Source: DASUAS01 sp963750045 (GTDB lineage Bacteria; Actinomycetota; Acidimicrobiia; IMCC26256; DASPTH01). From it: 64,000 nucleotides of DNA. The stretch lies in assembly GCA_963750045.1 (NCBI GenBank), contig CAVVPD010000004.1, forward strand, positions 124,001 through 188,000, read 5' to 3'. The translations under genes were made by a program, and so were the position numbers. The notes below the pieces were generated by a model. It worked only from the letters and a program-made list of their open reading frames with translations. It had not been told where the DNA came from and ran no database searches. Positions within the stretch are counted from its first letter, which is position 1. Each line of letters starts with the position of its first letter. This document shows positions 8,792-18,248 of this stretch, one piece after another.

Positions 8792-10170
8792 CGGCGCGGA
8801 GCCTGGCGACGCTCACGGGTGGCGTGCTGGTCGCGGGCGATCCCGACGCCCGCGTCACCTCGTTCACCATCGACTCGCGCGTGCTCGAACCGGGCGCCTG
8901 CTTCGTCGCCCTCGTCGCCGAGCGCGACGGTCACGCATTCGTGGGCGATGCGTTCGCACGCGGAGCACACGTCGCGCTCGGTCACGCGCGACGTGGGCGA
9001 GCACCCGGGGACGATCGTGCGGGTCGACGACGCGTTCGGCGCGCTCGCCCGACTCGGCCGGGCCGCACGCGACCGCTTCGACGACGCCACCGTGGTCGGG
9101 ATCACGGGCTCGGCGGGCAAGACCGGCACCAAGGACCTCACCGCGGCGGCGCTGGGCCACGGTGCACGTGCACGCGAGCCCCGGGTCCTACAACAACGAA
9201 GCCGGTGTCCCGCTCACGCTGCTGACGGCCCCGTCCGAGACCGAGACGCTGGTGCTGGAGATGGGGGCACGCGCCCACGGCGACATCACCGCACTGTGCG
9301 CGATCGCCCGCCCGACCGTCGGGGTGATCACGAACGTGGGCCTGGCCCACGCGGGGCCGCTCGGGGGGCGTGCCGGGTGGCGCGGGTCAAGGGCGAGCTG
9401 CTGGAGGCGCTCGACGTGCACGGCCTCGCCGTGCTCGACGCCGACGACCCGGAGACCGCGGGGCTCGCGGCGCGCACGCCGGCGCGGGTGCTGCTCGTGT
9501 CGGCCGGCGCCGGGGGCGGCGCCGAGGTACGGGCGCGCGACATCACCCTCGACGCCGAGTTGCGCCCCAGCTTCACCATCGAGTCGCCGTGGGGGAGCGG
9601 ACCGGTGGCGTTGGCGGTACGCGGCGCCCACCAGGTCACCAATGCGACGCTGGCGGCGGCGGTCGCGCTCTCGCGCGGCGTGTCGTTCCACGACGTCGCC
9701 ACCGGCCTCGCCACCGTGCAACCGGCGCGGTGGCGCATGGAGGTGGTGCGGACCGACGAGGGGATCGTGGTCCTCGACGACGCCTACAACGCCAACCCGG
9801 CGTCGATGGCCGCGGCGCTCGAGGCGTTGGCGCGTGTCGACGTGCCGGGCCGGCGACTGGCGGTGCTGGGCGAGATGCGGGAGCTGGGCGAGCTCGCCGA
9901 ACGCGAGCACGCCGCGCTGGGCGTGCTCGTCGGCGCGAGCGCCCTCGACGCGCTCGTCACCGTCGGCCCGGATGCCGCGCCGATCGCGGTCGCGGCCCGC
10001 GCCGCCGGAGTGGCCGTCACCGAGGTGGTCGACGTCGCCGCCGCGCTCGAGGCGGTACGGGGCTTCGTGGTGCCCGGCGACGCGGTGCTGGTGAAGGGAA
10101 GCCGTGCGGTCGGTCTCGAGCTGGTCGCGACCGCCCTCCGGGGAGGCCCGCGCGGGAGGACGAGCAGTGA
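8782..10170 (+). CDS. murF: UDP-MurNAc-tripeptide D-Ala-D-Ala ligase MurF, several frameshifts
   Basis: MurF adds D-Ala-D-Ala to finish the UDP-MurNAc-pentapeptide. The GTG overlaps the end of murE. Pieces in successive frames: VEVTARSLATLTGGVLVAGD at the N-terminus, P-loop ITGSAGKTGTKDLTAAAL near 9100-9150, SYNNEAGVPLTLL and EMGAR near 9190-9270, then VLDDAYNANPASMAAALEAL near 9770-9830 and LGEMRELGELAEREH. Frame changes are needed near 8985, 9165, 9370 and 10140. With the last, the stop is the TGA at 10168 overlapping the mraY GTG; without it the frame runs on through mraY. All motifs are present, so I read these as sequence errors. Confidence 0.88.
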
Positions 10171-11213
10171 TCGCCCTCCTCGTGGGCATGGGTGCCGCGT
10201 TCTTCCTGAGCATCCTGGGCACGCCGCTCATCATCCGGATCCTCAAGCGCAAGGAGATCGGGCAGCAGATCCGCGACGACGGCCCGTTCGCGCACCCACA
10301 CGTGCAGAAGGCGGGCACACCCACCATGGGCGGGATCGCCATCGTCGGGAGCGCGGTGGTCGGCTACCTGGTCGCGCACGTGCGCACCGAGCAGATCCGC
10401 TTCGCGCGCGCCGGGGTCACGCTGATGGTGTTGATCGTCGCGATGGCCGCGGTCGGGTTCGTCGACGACTACCTGGGGGTGCGCCGCCGCCGGAACCTCG
10501 GCCTCCGCAAGCGCGGGAAGACCGGCGGTCAGCTCCTCGTCGCGGCCGGGTTCGCGATCCTCGCACTCGAGTGGGTCAACGTGTCGACCCACCTCTCGTT
10601 CACGCGCATGCTCGATCTCGACATGGCGTCGAGCGTGTGGTTCGTGGTCGCCGTGCTCTTCGTCTACGGCTTCTCGAACGCGGTGAACCTGACCGACGGG
10701 ATGGACGGCCTGGCCGCCGGATCGGCGGCGATGGTCTTCGCCGCGTTCGTGATCATCGCGTTCTGGCAATTCCGCCACCCCGGCATCTACCACGTGCTCC
10801 CGGCGGGTGCCCTCGATCTCGCGGTGGTGTCGGCGGCCATGATGGGCGCCTGCCTCGGCTTCCTCTGGTGGAACGCGGCTCCGGCGCAGGTGTTCATGGG
10901 CGACGTCGGCTCGCTCGCGCTCGGCGCGGCGATGGCCGGGCTCGCGCTGATGACCAACACGATCCTCCTCCTGCCCATCCTCGGCGGGCTCTACGTGTTC
11001 GAGACCCTCAGCGTGATCGCCCAGGTGATCTCGTTCCGGTGGTTCCACCGTCGCGTGCTCCGGATGGCTCCGATCCACCACCACTTCGAGGTGGGGGGAT
11101 GGCCCGAGTTCACGGTCATCGTGCGCTTCTGGTTGCTCGCCGGGTTGCTCGTGGCGCTCGGTCTGGGGTTCTTCTACGCCGACTTCATCCGCATCCCGGG
11201 AGCGATCGACTGA
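10167..11213 (+). CDS. mraY: Phospho-MurNAc-pentapeptide transferase MraY
   Basis: MraY moves phospho-MurNAc-pentapeptide to undecaprenyl phosphate, giving lipid I at the inner face of the membrane. It is about 348 aa with roughly ten membrane helices. Signature residues: HVQKAGTPTMGGIAI near the start, GFVDDYLG (the catalytic Asp pair), NAVNLTDGMDGLAAG, and the HHHFE cytoplasmic motif RMAPIHHHFEVGGW. The GTG at 10167 has ggaggac five bases upstream and overlaps the likely murF stop. The stop overlaps the murD ATG by one base. No break is seen. Confidence 0.96.
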   Translation: MIALLVGMGAAFFLSILGTPLIIRILKRKEIGQQIRDDGPFAHPHVQKAGTPTMGGIAIVGSAVVGYLVAHVRTEQIRFARAGVTLMVLIVAMAAVGFVDDYLGVRRRRNLGLRKRGKTGGQLLVAAGFAILALEWVNVSTHLSFTRMLDLDMASSVWFVVAVLFVYGFSNAVNLTDGMDGLAAGSAAMVFAAFVIIAFWQFRHPGIYHVLPAGALDLAVVSAAMMGACLGFLWWNAAPAQVFMGDVGSLALGAAMAGLALMTNTILLLPILGGLYVFETLSVIAQVISFRWFHRRVLRMAPIHHHFEVGGWPEFTVIVRFWLLAGLLVALGLGFFYADFIRIPGAID

Positions 11214-12586
11214 TGCGGGTGCTCGTCGTGGGGTTGGCGACGACCGGTGCGTCGGTGGTGTCCTGCACGCGCGCCGCCGGGCACGAGGTCGCCGTCCTCG
11301 AAGACCATCCGGTGCGCGACGGCGCGCCCGGCGAGGCGTTTCGCGCCCACGCCGAGCGCGCGGTCGCCGAGGGCGCCGTGGTCGTCGACCGTCCCGATGC
11401 GCGCGAGGCCGCGGCTCAGGGGCGGGCCGCCGACCTCGTGGTGCCGAGCCCCGGAGTGCGCCCCGATCATCCCGCCATCGTCGCCGCGCACGACGCGGGG
11501 GTGCCGGTGCGGTCGGAGATCGACCTCGCGGCGGCGCGCCTGCGTGCACGTCCCGACGCGCCCCGGTTGGTCGCGGTGACGGGCACCAACGGCAAGACGA
11601 CGGTCACGACGTTGATCGACGCGATGGTGCGTGCCGCGGGGATCGCCAGCTCTGCCGCCGGCAACATCGGCCGTCCGCTCCTCGAGGCGGTCGGCGACGA
11701 CGTCGAGGTGGTGGTGGCCGAGGTGTCGTCGTTCCAGCTCGCGTTCACGACCGACGCGTTCGCGCCCGATGTCGCGGTGCTGCTCAACGTCGCCGAGGAC
11801 CACCTCGACTGGCACGGTTCGGCCGGCGCCTACGCGCAGGCCAAGGCAAGGCTGTTCACCCATCAGGGGCTCGACGCCTTGTTGATCGTCAACGGCGACG
11901 ATCCGGTCGCCGTCGCGCTCGCGGCCGGCGCGCCCGGGCGGGTCAGCCGTTTCACGACCGGCGTTCCGACCGGCAGCGGCTACGGGGTGCGGGGCGCGGA
12001 TCTCGTGGGCCCCACCGGCGTGATCGCCCCGGTCCCGGGGTCCGGCGCGCCCCACGACCGCGCCAACGCGCTCGCGGCGGCAGCCGCGGCGCTGGAGGTC
12101 GGTGCCGACGTCGCCGCGGTCGCACGTGCTCTGACCGGCTTCGGGGGCCTCACCCACCGGGTGCAGCTGGTAGGGGAGCACGACGGGGTCCGGTTCTACG
12201 ACGACTCCAAAGCCACCAATCCGCACGCCACCGCCAGCGCGCTCGCCGGGTTCGACCACGTGGTCCTCATCGCCGGGGGCCGGAACAAGGCGCTCGACCT
12301 GGGGGTGTTGCGCGCGCAGGTGTCCCGCCTCCGAGCCGTGGTCGCGATCGGTGAGGCCGCCAATGAGATCGAGGCCGCGTTCGGAGCCGCGGTGCCGGTG
12401 GTTCGTGCGGGCTCGATGCACGACGCGGTACGCGCCGCGATCGGACACGCGCGATCCGGCGACACCGTGCTGCTCTCGCCCGCGTGCGCGTCGTTCGACT
12501 GGTACGAGAGCTATGCCGCGCGCGGCGACGACTTCGCCCGTGAGGTGGCGCGGCTGACACCGTGCCGGAACGGAGGAGCGACATGA
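11213..12586 (+). CDS. murD: UDP-MurNAc-L-alanine:D-glutamate ligase MurD
   Basis: MurD adds D-glutamate as the second stem residue. It is 457 aa and unbroken. The N-terminal Rossmann part is MRVLVVGLATTGASV; the P-loop is VAVTGTNGKTTVTTLID; central motifs are VVAEVSSFQL and LNVAEDHLDWHGS; the C-terminal domain has YDDSKATNPHAT (the lysine and Asp-Ser-Lys stretch) and VLLSPACASFDWYESYAARG. The ATG overlaps the mraY stop (TGATG) and its own stop overlaps the ftsW ATG (ATGA). Confidence 0.95.
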   Translation: MRVLVVGLATTGASVVSCTRAAGHEVAVLEDHPVRDGAPGEAFRAHAERAVAEGAVVVDRPDAREAAAQGRAADLVVPSPGVRPDHPAIVAAHDAGVPVRSEIDLAAARLRARPDAPRLVAVTGTNGKTTVTTLIDAMVRAAGIASSAAGNIGRPLLEAVGDDVEVVVAEVSSFQLAFTTDAFAPDVAVLLNVAEDHLDWHGSAGAYAQAKARLFTHQGLDALLIVNGDDPVAVALAAGAPGRVSRFTTGVPTGSGYGVRGADLVGPTGVIAPVPGSGAPHDRANALAAAAAALEVGADVAAVARALTGFGGLTHRVQLVGEHDGVRFYDDSKATNPHATASALAGFDHVVLIAGGRNKALDLGVLRAQVSRLRAVVAIGEAANEIEAAFGAAVPVVRAGSMHDAVRAAIGHARSGDTVLLSPACASFDWYESYAARGDDFAREVARLTPCRNGGAT

Positions 12587-13772
12587 CCGCGGTCACCGGT
12601 TCGATCCGCCCGCACCGCCACGCGGGGGACGCGGCGCCGCGCGACGACCGCGCGCTCGTCGACCGCGATCCTGCTCGTGGCGACGGTCGCGGTGCTCAAC
12701 GTCGTCGGCGTGGTCATGGTGCTCTCGGCGTCGTCGGTGGCGTCCCTCACCGACTACGGGTCGCCGTGGTACTTCTTCTTCCGCCAGCTGATGTGGACGG
12801 CGCTGGGCCTCGGTGCGTTCGTGTTCGCCATCCGTTTCGACTACCGCAGGTGGCGCGCGCTGGTACGGCCGCTGTTGATCGTGAGCGCGGTGTTGCTCGT
12901 CGTCGTGCTCGTCCCCGGAGTCGGCATCTACGTGTCGGGCTCGCGCCGGTGGCTGGGCGCCGGCATCCTCCGGTTCCAGCCGAGCGAGATCGCCAAGCTC
13001 GCCCTGCTCCTCTACGCCGCCGACCTCGTCAGCCGGCGCTCCGGTGAGCTGCACGACTGGCGGCGCGTGGTCCGGCCGGTGCTCTGCGTGCTCGGCGGTG
13101 TCACCCTCCTCGTGATGAAGGAGCCCGACCTCGGCTCGGCCATGGTGCTCGCGCTGGTCGTGATCGCGGTGCTCGTCGCCGGCGGGGTGCGCAAGACCCA
13201 CCTCGCGGTCGTCGGGGCACTCGGGGTCTCGGCGGTCACCTTGCTCGCGATCGCGGAGCCCTACCGGCGAGCTCGCATGCTGACGTTCCTGCACCCCTTC
13301 GCCGACTCCAGCAACGCGGGCTACCAGATCTCGCAGTCGCTCATCGCCCTCGGCAGCGGCGGCTTCACCGGCGTCGGCCTCGGGGCCGGACGCGCCAAGT
13401 GGAACTTCCTGCCCAACGCGCACACCGACTTCATCTTCGCCATCATCGGCGAGGAGCTCGGGCTCATCGGGTGCTTCCTCGTGATGGGGCTCTTCGTCGC
13501 CTTCGGTGTGCTCGGGACGCGCGCGGCCCTGCGCGCGCCGGATCGGTTCGGCGCGTTGATCGCAGCCGGCGCCACCATGTGGGTCGTGGGACAGGCGGTG
13601 ATCAACATCGGTGCCGTCGTGGGCCTGCTGCCGGTCACCGGCATCCCCCTGCCGTTCGTGTCGTTCGGTGGCTCGGCGTTGATCACCACCATGCTGGCGA
13701 CCGGGATTCTCGTGAACGTCGCGCGCCAGGGTCGCATCGGTCCGGCGCGCACGAGCGCGTCGGCGCCGGTGA
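12583..13772 (+). CDS. ftsW: Lipid II polymerase FtsW (SEDS), frame breaks at both ends
   Basis: SEDS-family glycosyltransferase that polymerises lipid II at the septum with FtsI. The ATG at 12583 overlaps the murD stop and gives a hydrophilic tail (TAVTGSIRPHRHAGD); a shift near 12660 joins it to the membrane part beginning LVATVAVLNVVGVVMVLSAS. SEDS landmarks: SGSRRWLGAGILRFQPSEIAK cut at about 12930-12990, MKEPDLGSAMVL, and IPLPFVSFGGSALI near the end. As given, the frame runs straight into murG with no stop. A one-base change between about 13730 and 13769 would instead stop at the TGA 13770-13772, overlapping the murG GTG. I favour two genes. Confidence 0.88.
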
Positions 13773-14863
13773 CGGCGACCTACGCGCTGATCAGTGGCGG
13801 CGGCACCGGCGGCCACGTGTTCCCCGCGCTCGCGCTCGCCGAGGACCTGGTCGCGCGGGGCCACGCACGCGGCGAGCTCCGTTTCGTCGGCGCGCGGCGT
13901 GGCCTCGAGGCGACGGCGGTGCCGGCGGCGGGCTTCGCCATCGATCTCCTCCCCGGCCGCGGGCTCGAGCGTCGGCTGACGCCCCGGAGCCTCGTCCGCA
14001 ACCTTCGAACGGCCTCCGACACCGTCGTTGCGATCGTGCGAGCGCTCGCGCTCGTCCGGCGGCTGCGCCCAAGCGTGGTCGTGGGGGTCGGCGGCTACGC
14101 GTCGTTGCCGGCGCTGCTCGCGGCCACGGTGTGGCGGGTGCCGCGGGTGATCCACGAAGCCGACGCCCATCCGGGCCTCGCGAACCGCATCGCGGTGCGG
14201 TTCGGCGCGCGCCCGGCGGTGACGCTGGCCGGCACCGCGCTCCCGGGCGCCGTGGTCACCGGCAACCCGATCCGGCCGGCCATCGGCGCGGTGCGCCGGG
14301 ACCCGGTGGCGCCGCCCATGGTGGCGGTGGTCGGCGGGAGCCTCGGCGCCCGTTCCCTGAACCGGGCCGCGCTGGGGCTGTACGACCGCTGGCGCGACCG
14401 GTCCGACGTCACGATCCACCATGTGAGCGGCACGCGCGACTACGAAGAGTGCGTGACCGCACTCGACGCGGCGCTCGCTGCGGGCGACGCGCTCGAGTAC
14501 CGGCTCGTCCCGTTCGAGGAGCACATGGAGACCGTCTACACCGAGGCCAGCGTGATCGTCTCCCGGGCCGGGGGGATGACCGCCGAGCTCACCGCGGTCG
14601 GGATCCCGTCGGTGCTGGTGCCGTTGCCCGGCGCGCCCGGCGACCACCAGACCCGCAACGCCGAGGCGCTCGTGGCCGCGGGCGCGGCGGTCATGGTCGC
14701 CGACGCCGCGCTCGATGCGGCACGCCTCGACGCGGAGCTCACCGCGCTGCTCGCCGATCCGCGGCGATGCCGCGCGATGGCGATCGCCGCCCGCGCGCTC
14801 GGCCGTCCCGACGCCACCGCCCGGTTCGCCGATCTCGTCGAGGAGGTCGCCGGTGCCGCCTGA
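13769..14863 (+). CDS. murG: UDP-GlcNAc:undecaprenyl-PP-MurNAc-pentapeptide transferase MurG
   Basis: MurG (GT28) converts lipid I to lipid II on the cytoplasmic face. It is about 364 aa from the GTG at 13769. Motifs: ALISGGGTGGHVFPALALAE (G-loop 1), VVGVGGYASLPAL (G-loop 2), HEADAHPGLANRI, VVGGSLGARSLN (G-loop 3) and the UDP-GlcNAc site with SRAGGMTAEL followed by PLPGAPGDHQTRNAEAL. The reading frame is continuous with ftsW, so the raw sequence encodes one 728-codon FtsW-MurG protein. The start overlaps an out-of-frame TGA in the GTGA pattern used throughout this operon, which supports a separate gene. Confidence 0.93.
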   Translation: MTATYALISGGGTGGHVFPALALAEDLVARGHARGELRFVGARRGLEATAVPAAGFAIDLLPGRGLERRLTPRSLVRNLRTASDTVVAIVRALALVRRLRPSVVVGVGGYASLPALLAATVWRVPRVIHEADAHPGLANRIAVRFGARPAVTLAGTALPGAVVTGNPIRPAIGAVRRDPVAPPMVAVVGGSLGARSLNRAALGLYDRWRDRSDVTIHHVSGTRDYEECVTALDAALAAGDALEYRLVPFEEHMETVYTEASVIVSRAGGMTAELTAVGIPSVLVPLPGAPGDHQTRNAEALVAAGAAVMVADAALDAARLDAELTALLADPRRCRAMAIAARALGRPDATARFADLVEEVAGAA

Positions 14864-16247
14864 GCCCGCGACCGAGCTCGACCTCACCGTCCCGCACCGC
14901 ATCCACATCGTGGGCATCGGCGGCGCGGGCATGAGCGCGATCGCCACGGTCCTGGCCCGCATGGGGCACGAGGTGAGTGGATCCGACCTCCGCGAGTCCC
15001 GCGCGCTCGAACGGCTCGGCCTGCTCGAGATCGCCACGCACGTCGGTCACGACGCCGCCAACCTGCCCGATGCGCTCGACGCGGTCGTCATCTCCACTGC
15101 GATCCCCCCGAGCAACCCCGAAGTGCGGGCGGCGGTGGCGCGCGGCATCCCCGTGCTCCGCCGCGCCGACGCCTTGCGCGCCATCGTCGCCACGCGCACC
15201 ACGATCGCGGTGGCGGGGAGCCACGGGAAGACGACGACGTCGTCGATGCTGGCCCTGATCCTGCGCGCCGCAGGTTGGCACCCGAGCTTCCTCATCGGTG
15301 GTGACGTGAACGAGGTCGGGACCAACGCGGTGTTCGACACCGGCACGTGGCTGGTCGTCGAAGCCGACGAGAGCGACGGCACGTTTCTCGAGCTGGCGCC
15401 GCACGACGCCGTCGTGACCAGCGTGCTGCCCGACCACCTCGACCACTACGGCGACTTCCCGACCCTCATCGCCGCGTTCGAGGAGTTCGCGACGCGTGTT
15501 CCCGGGGTGTGCGTGCTCTGTGCCGACGACCACGTCGCCGCCGCCATCGCGGCGCGCGCCGGCGGGCACGCAGTCACCTACGGCTTCGCGGGGGAGGCCG
15601 ACTACGTCATGAGCGCCTACGAGGGCGGGCGGGCCGGCACCCAGTTCGTGCTGACCGGGCGCGGTGCCGAGCTGGGGCTCGTGCAGCTCCCGGTTCCCGG
15701 GCGCCACAACGCGGTGAACGCGGCAGGGGCGGCTGCGATCGCGCTCGAGCTCGGAGTCCCGTTCGACGCGGTCACGCGGGCGCTCGGCGGGTTCGGTGGC
15801 GTGGCCCGCCGGTTCCAGTTCCGCGGTGAGCGCGACGGCGTCACCTACGTCGACGACTACGCGCACCTGCCGAGTGACGTCGACGCCATGATCCGGGCGG
15901 CGCGAGAAGGCGGGTGGCAGCGCGTCGTCGCGGTGTTCCAACCGCACCGCTACACGCGCACCGCCGCGCTGTGGCGCGACTTCGCCGACGCGTTCTCCGG
16001 CGCCGACGCGCTCGTGCTCACCGACGTCTACGCGGCGGGCGAGCAGCCCCAACCCGGGGTGTCGGGTCGGCTCGTGCTGCGGGCCGTGCTCGACGCCCAC
16101 CCCGATCTTGCCGTCACCTATCTCCCGCGCCGCGCCGACCTCGTGACCCACGTCCCTCGCCTCGCCCGCCCCGGCGACGTCGTGCTCACCCTGGGCGCCG
16201 GCGACCTCACCACCGCGCCCGACGAGTGGCTGGCGCCGCTCCCGTGA
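14853..16247 (+). CDS. murC: UDP-MurNAc:L-alanine ligase MurC
   Basis: MurC adds L-alanine, the first stem residue. It is 464 aa and unbroken. The N-terminal nucleotide-binding part reads HIVGIGGAGMSAIATVLARM; the P-loop is VAGSHGKTTTSSMLALIL; central motifs are VVEADESDGTFLEL and LPDHLDHYGDF; the C-terminal domain has YVDDYAHLPSDVDAM and VFQPHRYTRT. The GTG at 14853 lies inside the end of murG with a gaggagg site seven bases upstream. The stop overlaps the murB GTG. Confidence 0.95.
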   Translation: MPPEPATELDLTVPHRIHIVGIGGAGMSAIATVLARMGHEVSGSDLRESRALERLGLLEIATHVGHDAANLPDALDAVVISTAIPPSNPEVRAAVARGIPVLRRADALRAIVATRTTIAVAGSHGKTTTSSMLALILRAAGWHPSFLIGGDVNEVGTNAVFDTGTWLVVEADESDGTFLELAPHDAVVTSVLPDHLDHYGDFPTLIAAFEEFATRVPGVCVLCADDHVAAAIAARAGGHAVTYGFAGEADYVMSAYEGGRAGTQFVLTGRGAELGLVQLPVPGRHNAVNAAGAAAIALELGVPFDAVTRALGGFGGVARRFQFRGERDGVTYVDDYAHLPSDVDAMIRAAREGGWQRVVAVFQPHRYTRTAALWRDFADAFSGADALVLTDVYAAGEQPQPGVSGRLVLRAVLDAHPDLAVTYLPRRADLVTHVPRLARPGDVVLTLGAGDLTTAPDEWLAPLP

Positions 16248-17225
16248 CGCTCGCCGGCTCGGCGGAGCTGGACGACGTCGCCGCCCGCCTGGTGTCGGCC
16301 GGGGTGGTGGTCGAGCGCGAGGTACCCCTGGCCGGCCTCACCACTTACCACGTGGGCGGTCCGGTGGCGCTCCTCGCGGCGCGTCGGGTCCGCCGCGGCG
16401 CTGCGCGCGTTGGCGGAGGTGGTGGCCGAACGGCGCCCTGCGGTGCTGCCCGTCGGCCGCGGGTCGAACCTGCTCGTCGCCGACACCGGCTTCGCCGGGC
16501 TCGGACTAGTGCTCGAAGGGGAGTTCGAGGCCATCGACCTCCCTCCGGACCGCCCCGCACCCGCCGACCCCGGCACCGGCGTCGTGCGGGCCGGTGGCGC
16601 GGTCGCGCTGCCCGTCTTCGCGCGGCGAGCGGCGGCGGCGGGCCTCGGGGGACTCGAGTTCTACGTCGGGATCCCGGGCAGCGTGGGCGGGGCCGTGCGG
16701 ATGAACGCCGGCGGCCACGGCCGGGAGACCGCCGACGTGCTGGTGTCCGCCGAGGTGATCGACCTGGCCGCGGGCGACGCGCCGACGGTGCGCCCGCTCG
16801 CCGCATTGGGCTTCGGGTACCGCCGGTCGGCGCTCACCCCGACCGAGCTGGTCACCGCGGCCTCCTTCCGCGTGACTGGCGCCGCGGTCGAGGAGTGCGA
16901 AGCCCAGCTGGCCGAGATCGTGCGGTGGCGGCGCGAGCACCAGCCCGGCGGCTCGAACGCCGGGTCCGTGTTCAGCAACCCGCCGGGGGACTCGGCGGGG
17001 CGGATGATCGACGCCGCCGGCCTCAAGGGCCTCCGGGTCGGCGGCGCGGTGGTCTCGCCCAAGCACGCGAACTTCTTCCAGGCGGAACCGGGAGCCACGG
17101 CCGACGACGTCCGCCGGCTCGTCCTCGAGGTGCAGCGCCGGGTGCTCGACGCCACCGGCGTGCAGCTGGTCCCGGAGCTGCGGATGGTGGGTTTCGACGC
17201 GCCCGTGCCGGGGGCCCGCTCGTGA
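16244..17225 (+). CDS. murB: UDP-N-acetylenolpyruvoylglucosamine reductase MurB, frameshifted
   Basis: FAD/NADPH enzyme that makes UDP-MurNAc. The N-terminal frame from GTG 16244 gives ERE-VPLAGLTTYHVGGPVALL, the family FAD-site opening; the frame changes near 16380-16395. The second frame holds VLPVGRGSNLLVADTGFAG, GLEFYVGIPGSVGGAVRMNA (the key loop), GYRRSAL with the Tyr, and GSVFSNPPGDSAGRMIDAAG, with the serine as proton donor and the GLKG block of type I MurB. C-terminal HANFF and a terminal glutamate region are present. Total about 326 aa. The stop overlaps the ftsQ GTG. Confidence 0.92.
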
Positions 17226-18019
17226 GCACGCGCTCGTCCGCGGGCGGGAGGCAGGAGTTGGTGCCGGCCAGGACCGCGGCGGTGCCCGTCGATCCGCGGG
17301 TGCGTGACCGTTGGGTCGCGGTCCGGCGCGACGCGGGTCGGCGCCGGTTGCGCGTGGTCATCGCTGCCGGCGCGGTGCTCGTGGTCCTCGCGCTCGCGTG
17401 GGGCGTGTCGGTCTCGCCGATCCTCGACGTCGACCACGTGACCGTCCGGGGCCTCGACCACCTGACCGCCGCCGCGGTGACCGACGCCGGGCACATCCAT
17501 CGCGGCGACGCGATGGCGTGGCTCGACTCGGGCCAGGCGGTGCGGGGCATCGAGGCCCTGCCCTTCGTCGGGCGCGCCACCGTGACGCGCGAGTGGCCGG
17601 GCACGGTGCGCATCACGGTGGTGGAACGCCGGCCGGTGGGGTGGATCGAGGGCCCGGGCGGGAAGGTCGTGGTCGACGGCACCGGCCGGGTGCTCGAGTC
17701 GGTGGCGAGCCCGCCGCCGGGGTTGCCCCAGCTGGTGGGCACCAAGCTGGTGCCCGTGCCCGGCGCGACCGTGGTGCCGGTCGCGGGCGCGCGTGTGGCG
17801 TCGGGCCTCCGCGGCCTGGCCGCCGGGGGCACCCGGACCGTCTCGGTGACCGACGCCGGGGTGACCCTGCAACTCGTTGCCGGACCCGAGATCCGGATGG
17901 GGGAGCCGACCCAGGTCGCGGTGAAGCTGCGGGCCGCGCTGGCGGTGCTCGGCGCGTCGGGCGGTACCGAGGTCCACTACGTCGACGTGAGCGTGCCGAC
18001 CAACCCCGTGGCCGGGTGA
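17222..18019 (+). CDS. ftsQ: Cell division protein FtsQ
   Basis: A bitopic divisome scaffold, 265 aa. A basic cytoplasmic tail of about 42 residues is followed by one membrane helix (LRVVIAAGAVLVVLALAWGV, residues about 43-62). A POTRA domain comes next (VSPILDVDHVTVRGLDHLTA) and then the FtsQ beta domain with TREWPGTVRITVVERRPVGW. The GTG overlaps the murB stop. It recruits FtsL and FtsI to the septum. It closes the run of overlapping genes; a 229-bp gap with its own promoter separates it from ftsZ. Confidence 0.92.
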   Translation: MSTRSSAGGRQELVPARTAAVPVDPRVRDRWVAVRRDAGRRRLRVVIAAGAVLVVLALAWGVSVSPILDVDHVTVRGLDHLTAAAVTDAGHIHRGDAMAWLDSGQAVRGIEALPFVGRATVTREWPGTVRITVVERRPVGWIEGPGGKVVVDGTGRVLESVASPPPGLPQLVGTKLVPVPGATVVPVAGARVASGLRGLAAGGTRTVSVTDAGVTLQLVAGPEIRMGEPTQVAVKLRAALAVLGASGGTEVHYVDVSVPTNPVAG

Positions 18020-18049
18020 AGGGGTCACGAGTTGTCGCCCCGTGAGTAG

Positions 18050-18132
18050 TTGACCGCCGAATGTTGCGAGAGTAAAGTCTGTACCGAAAGTACAGCTTGA
18101 CATAACTCTCAACCTCAAGTGGAGGTTCAGAG
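18050..18132 (+). promoter_or_regulatory. ftsZ promoter region with two inverted repeats
   Basis: TTGACC (18050-18055) and TAAAGT (18073-18078) are exactly 17 bp apart, the best promoter match in the window. Just downstream is a perfect hairpin CTGTAC-CGAAA-GTACAG (18079-18095). A second TTGACA (18097-18102) follows. A longer inverted repeat then has 11-bp arms with one mismatch: CTCTCAACCTC (18106-18116) and GAGGTTCAGAG (18122-18132). The repeats lie in the presumed 5' leader and could be operators or RNA structures. Confidence 0.6.
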
Positions 18133-18248
18133 TACGTGTCGAGCGGTCGAAATCCACTGCAACGCAAGGGCCAACCACCACAATGGGTCAGCGCACACGT
18201 GCCAGCCACGTGCGGAGGCGGACCGGTGACGAACAAAGGACGCACGCG

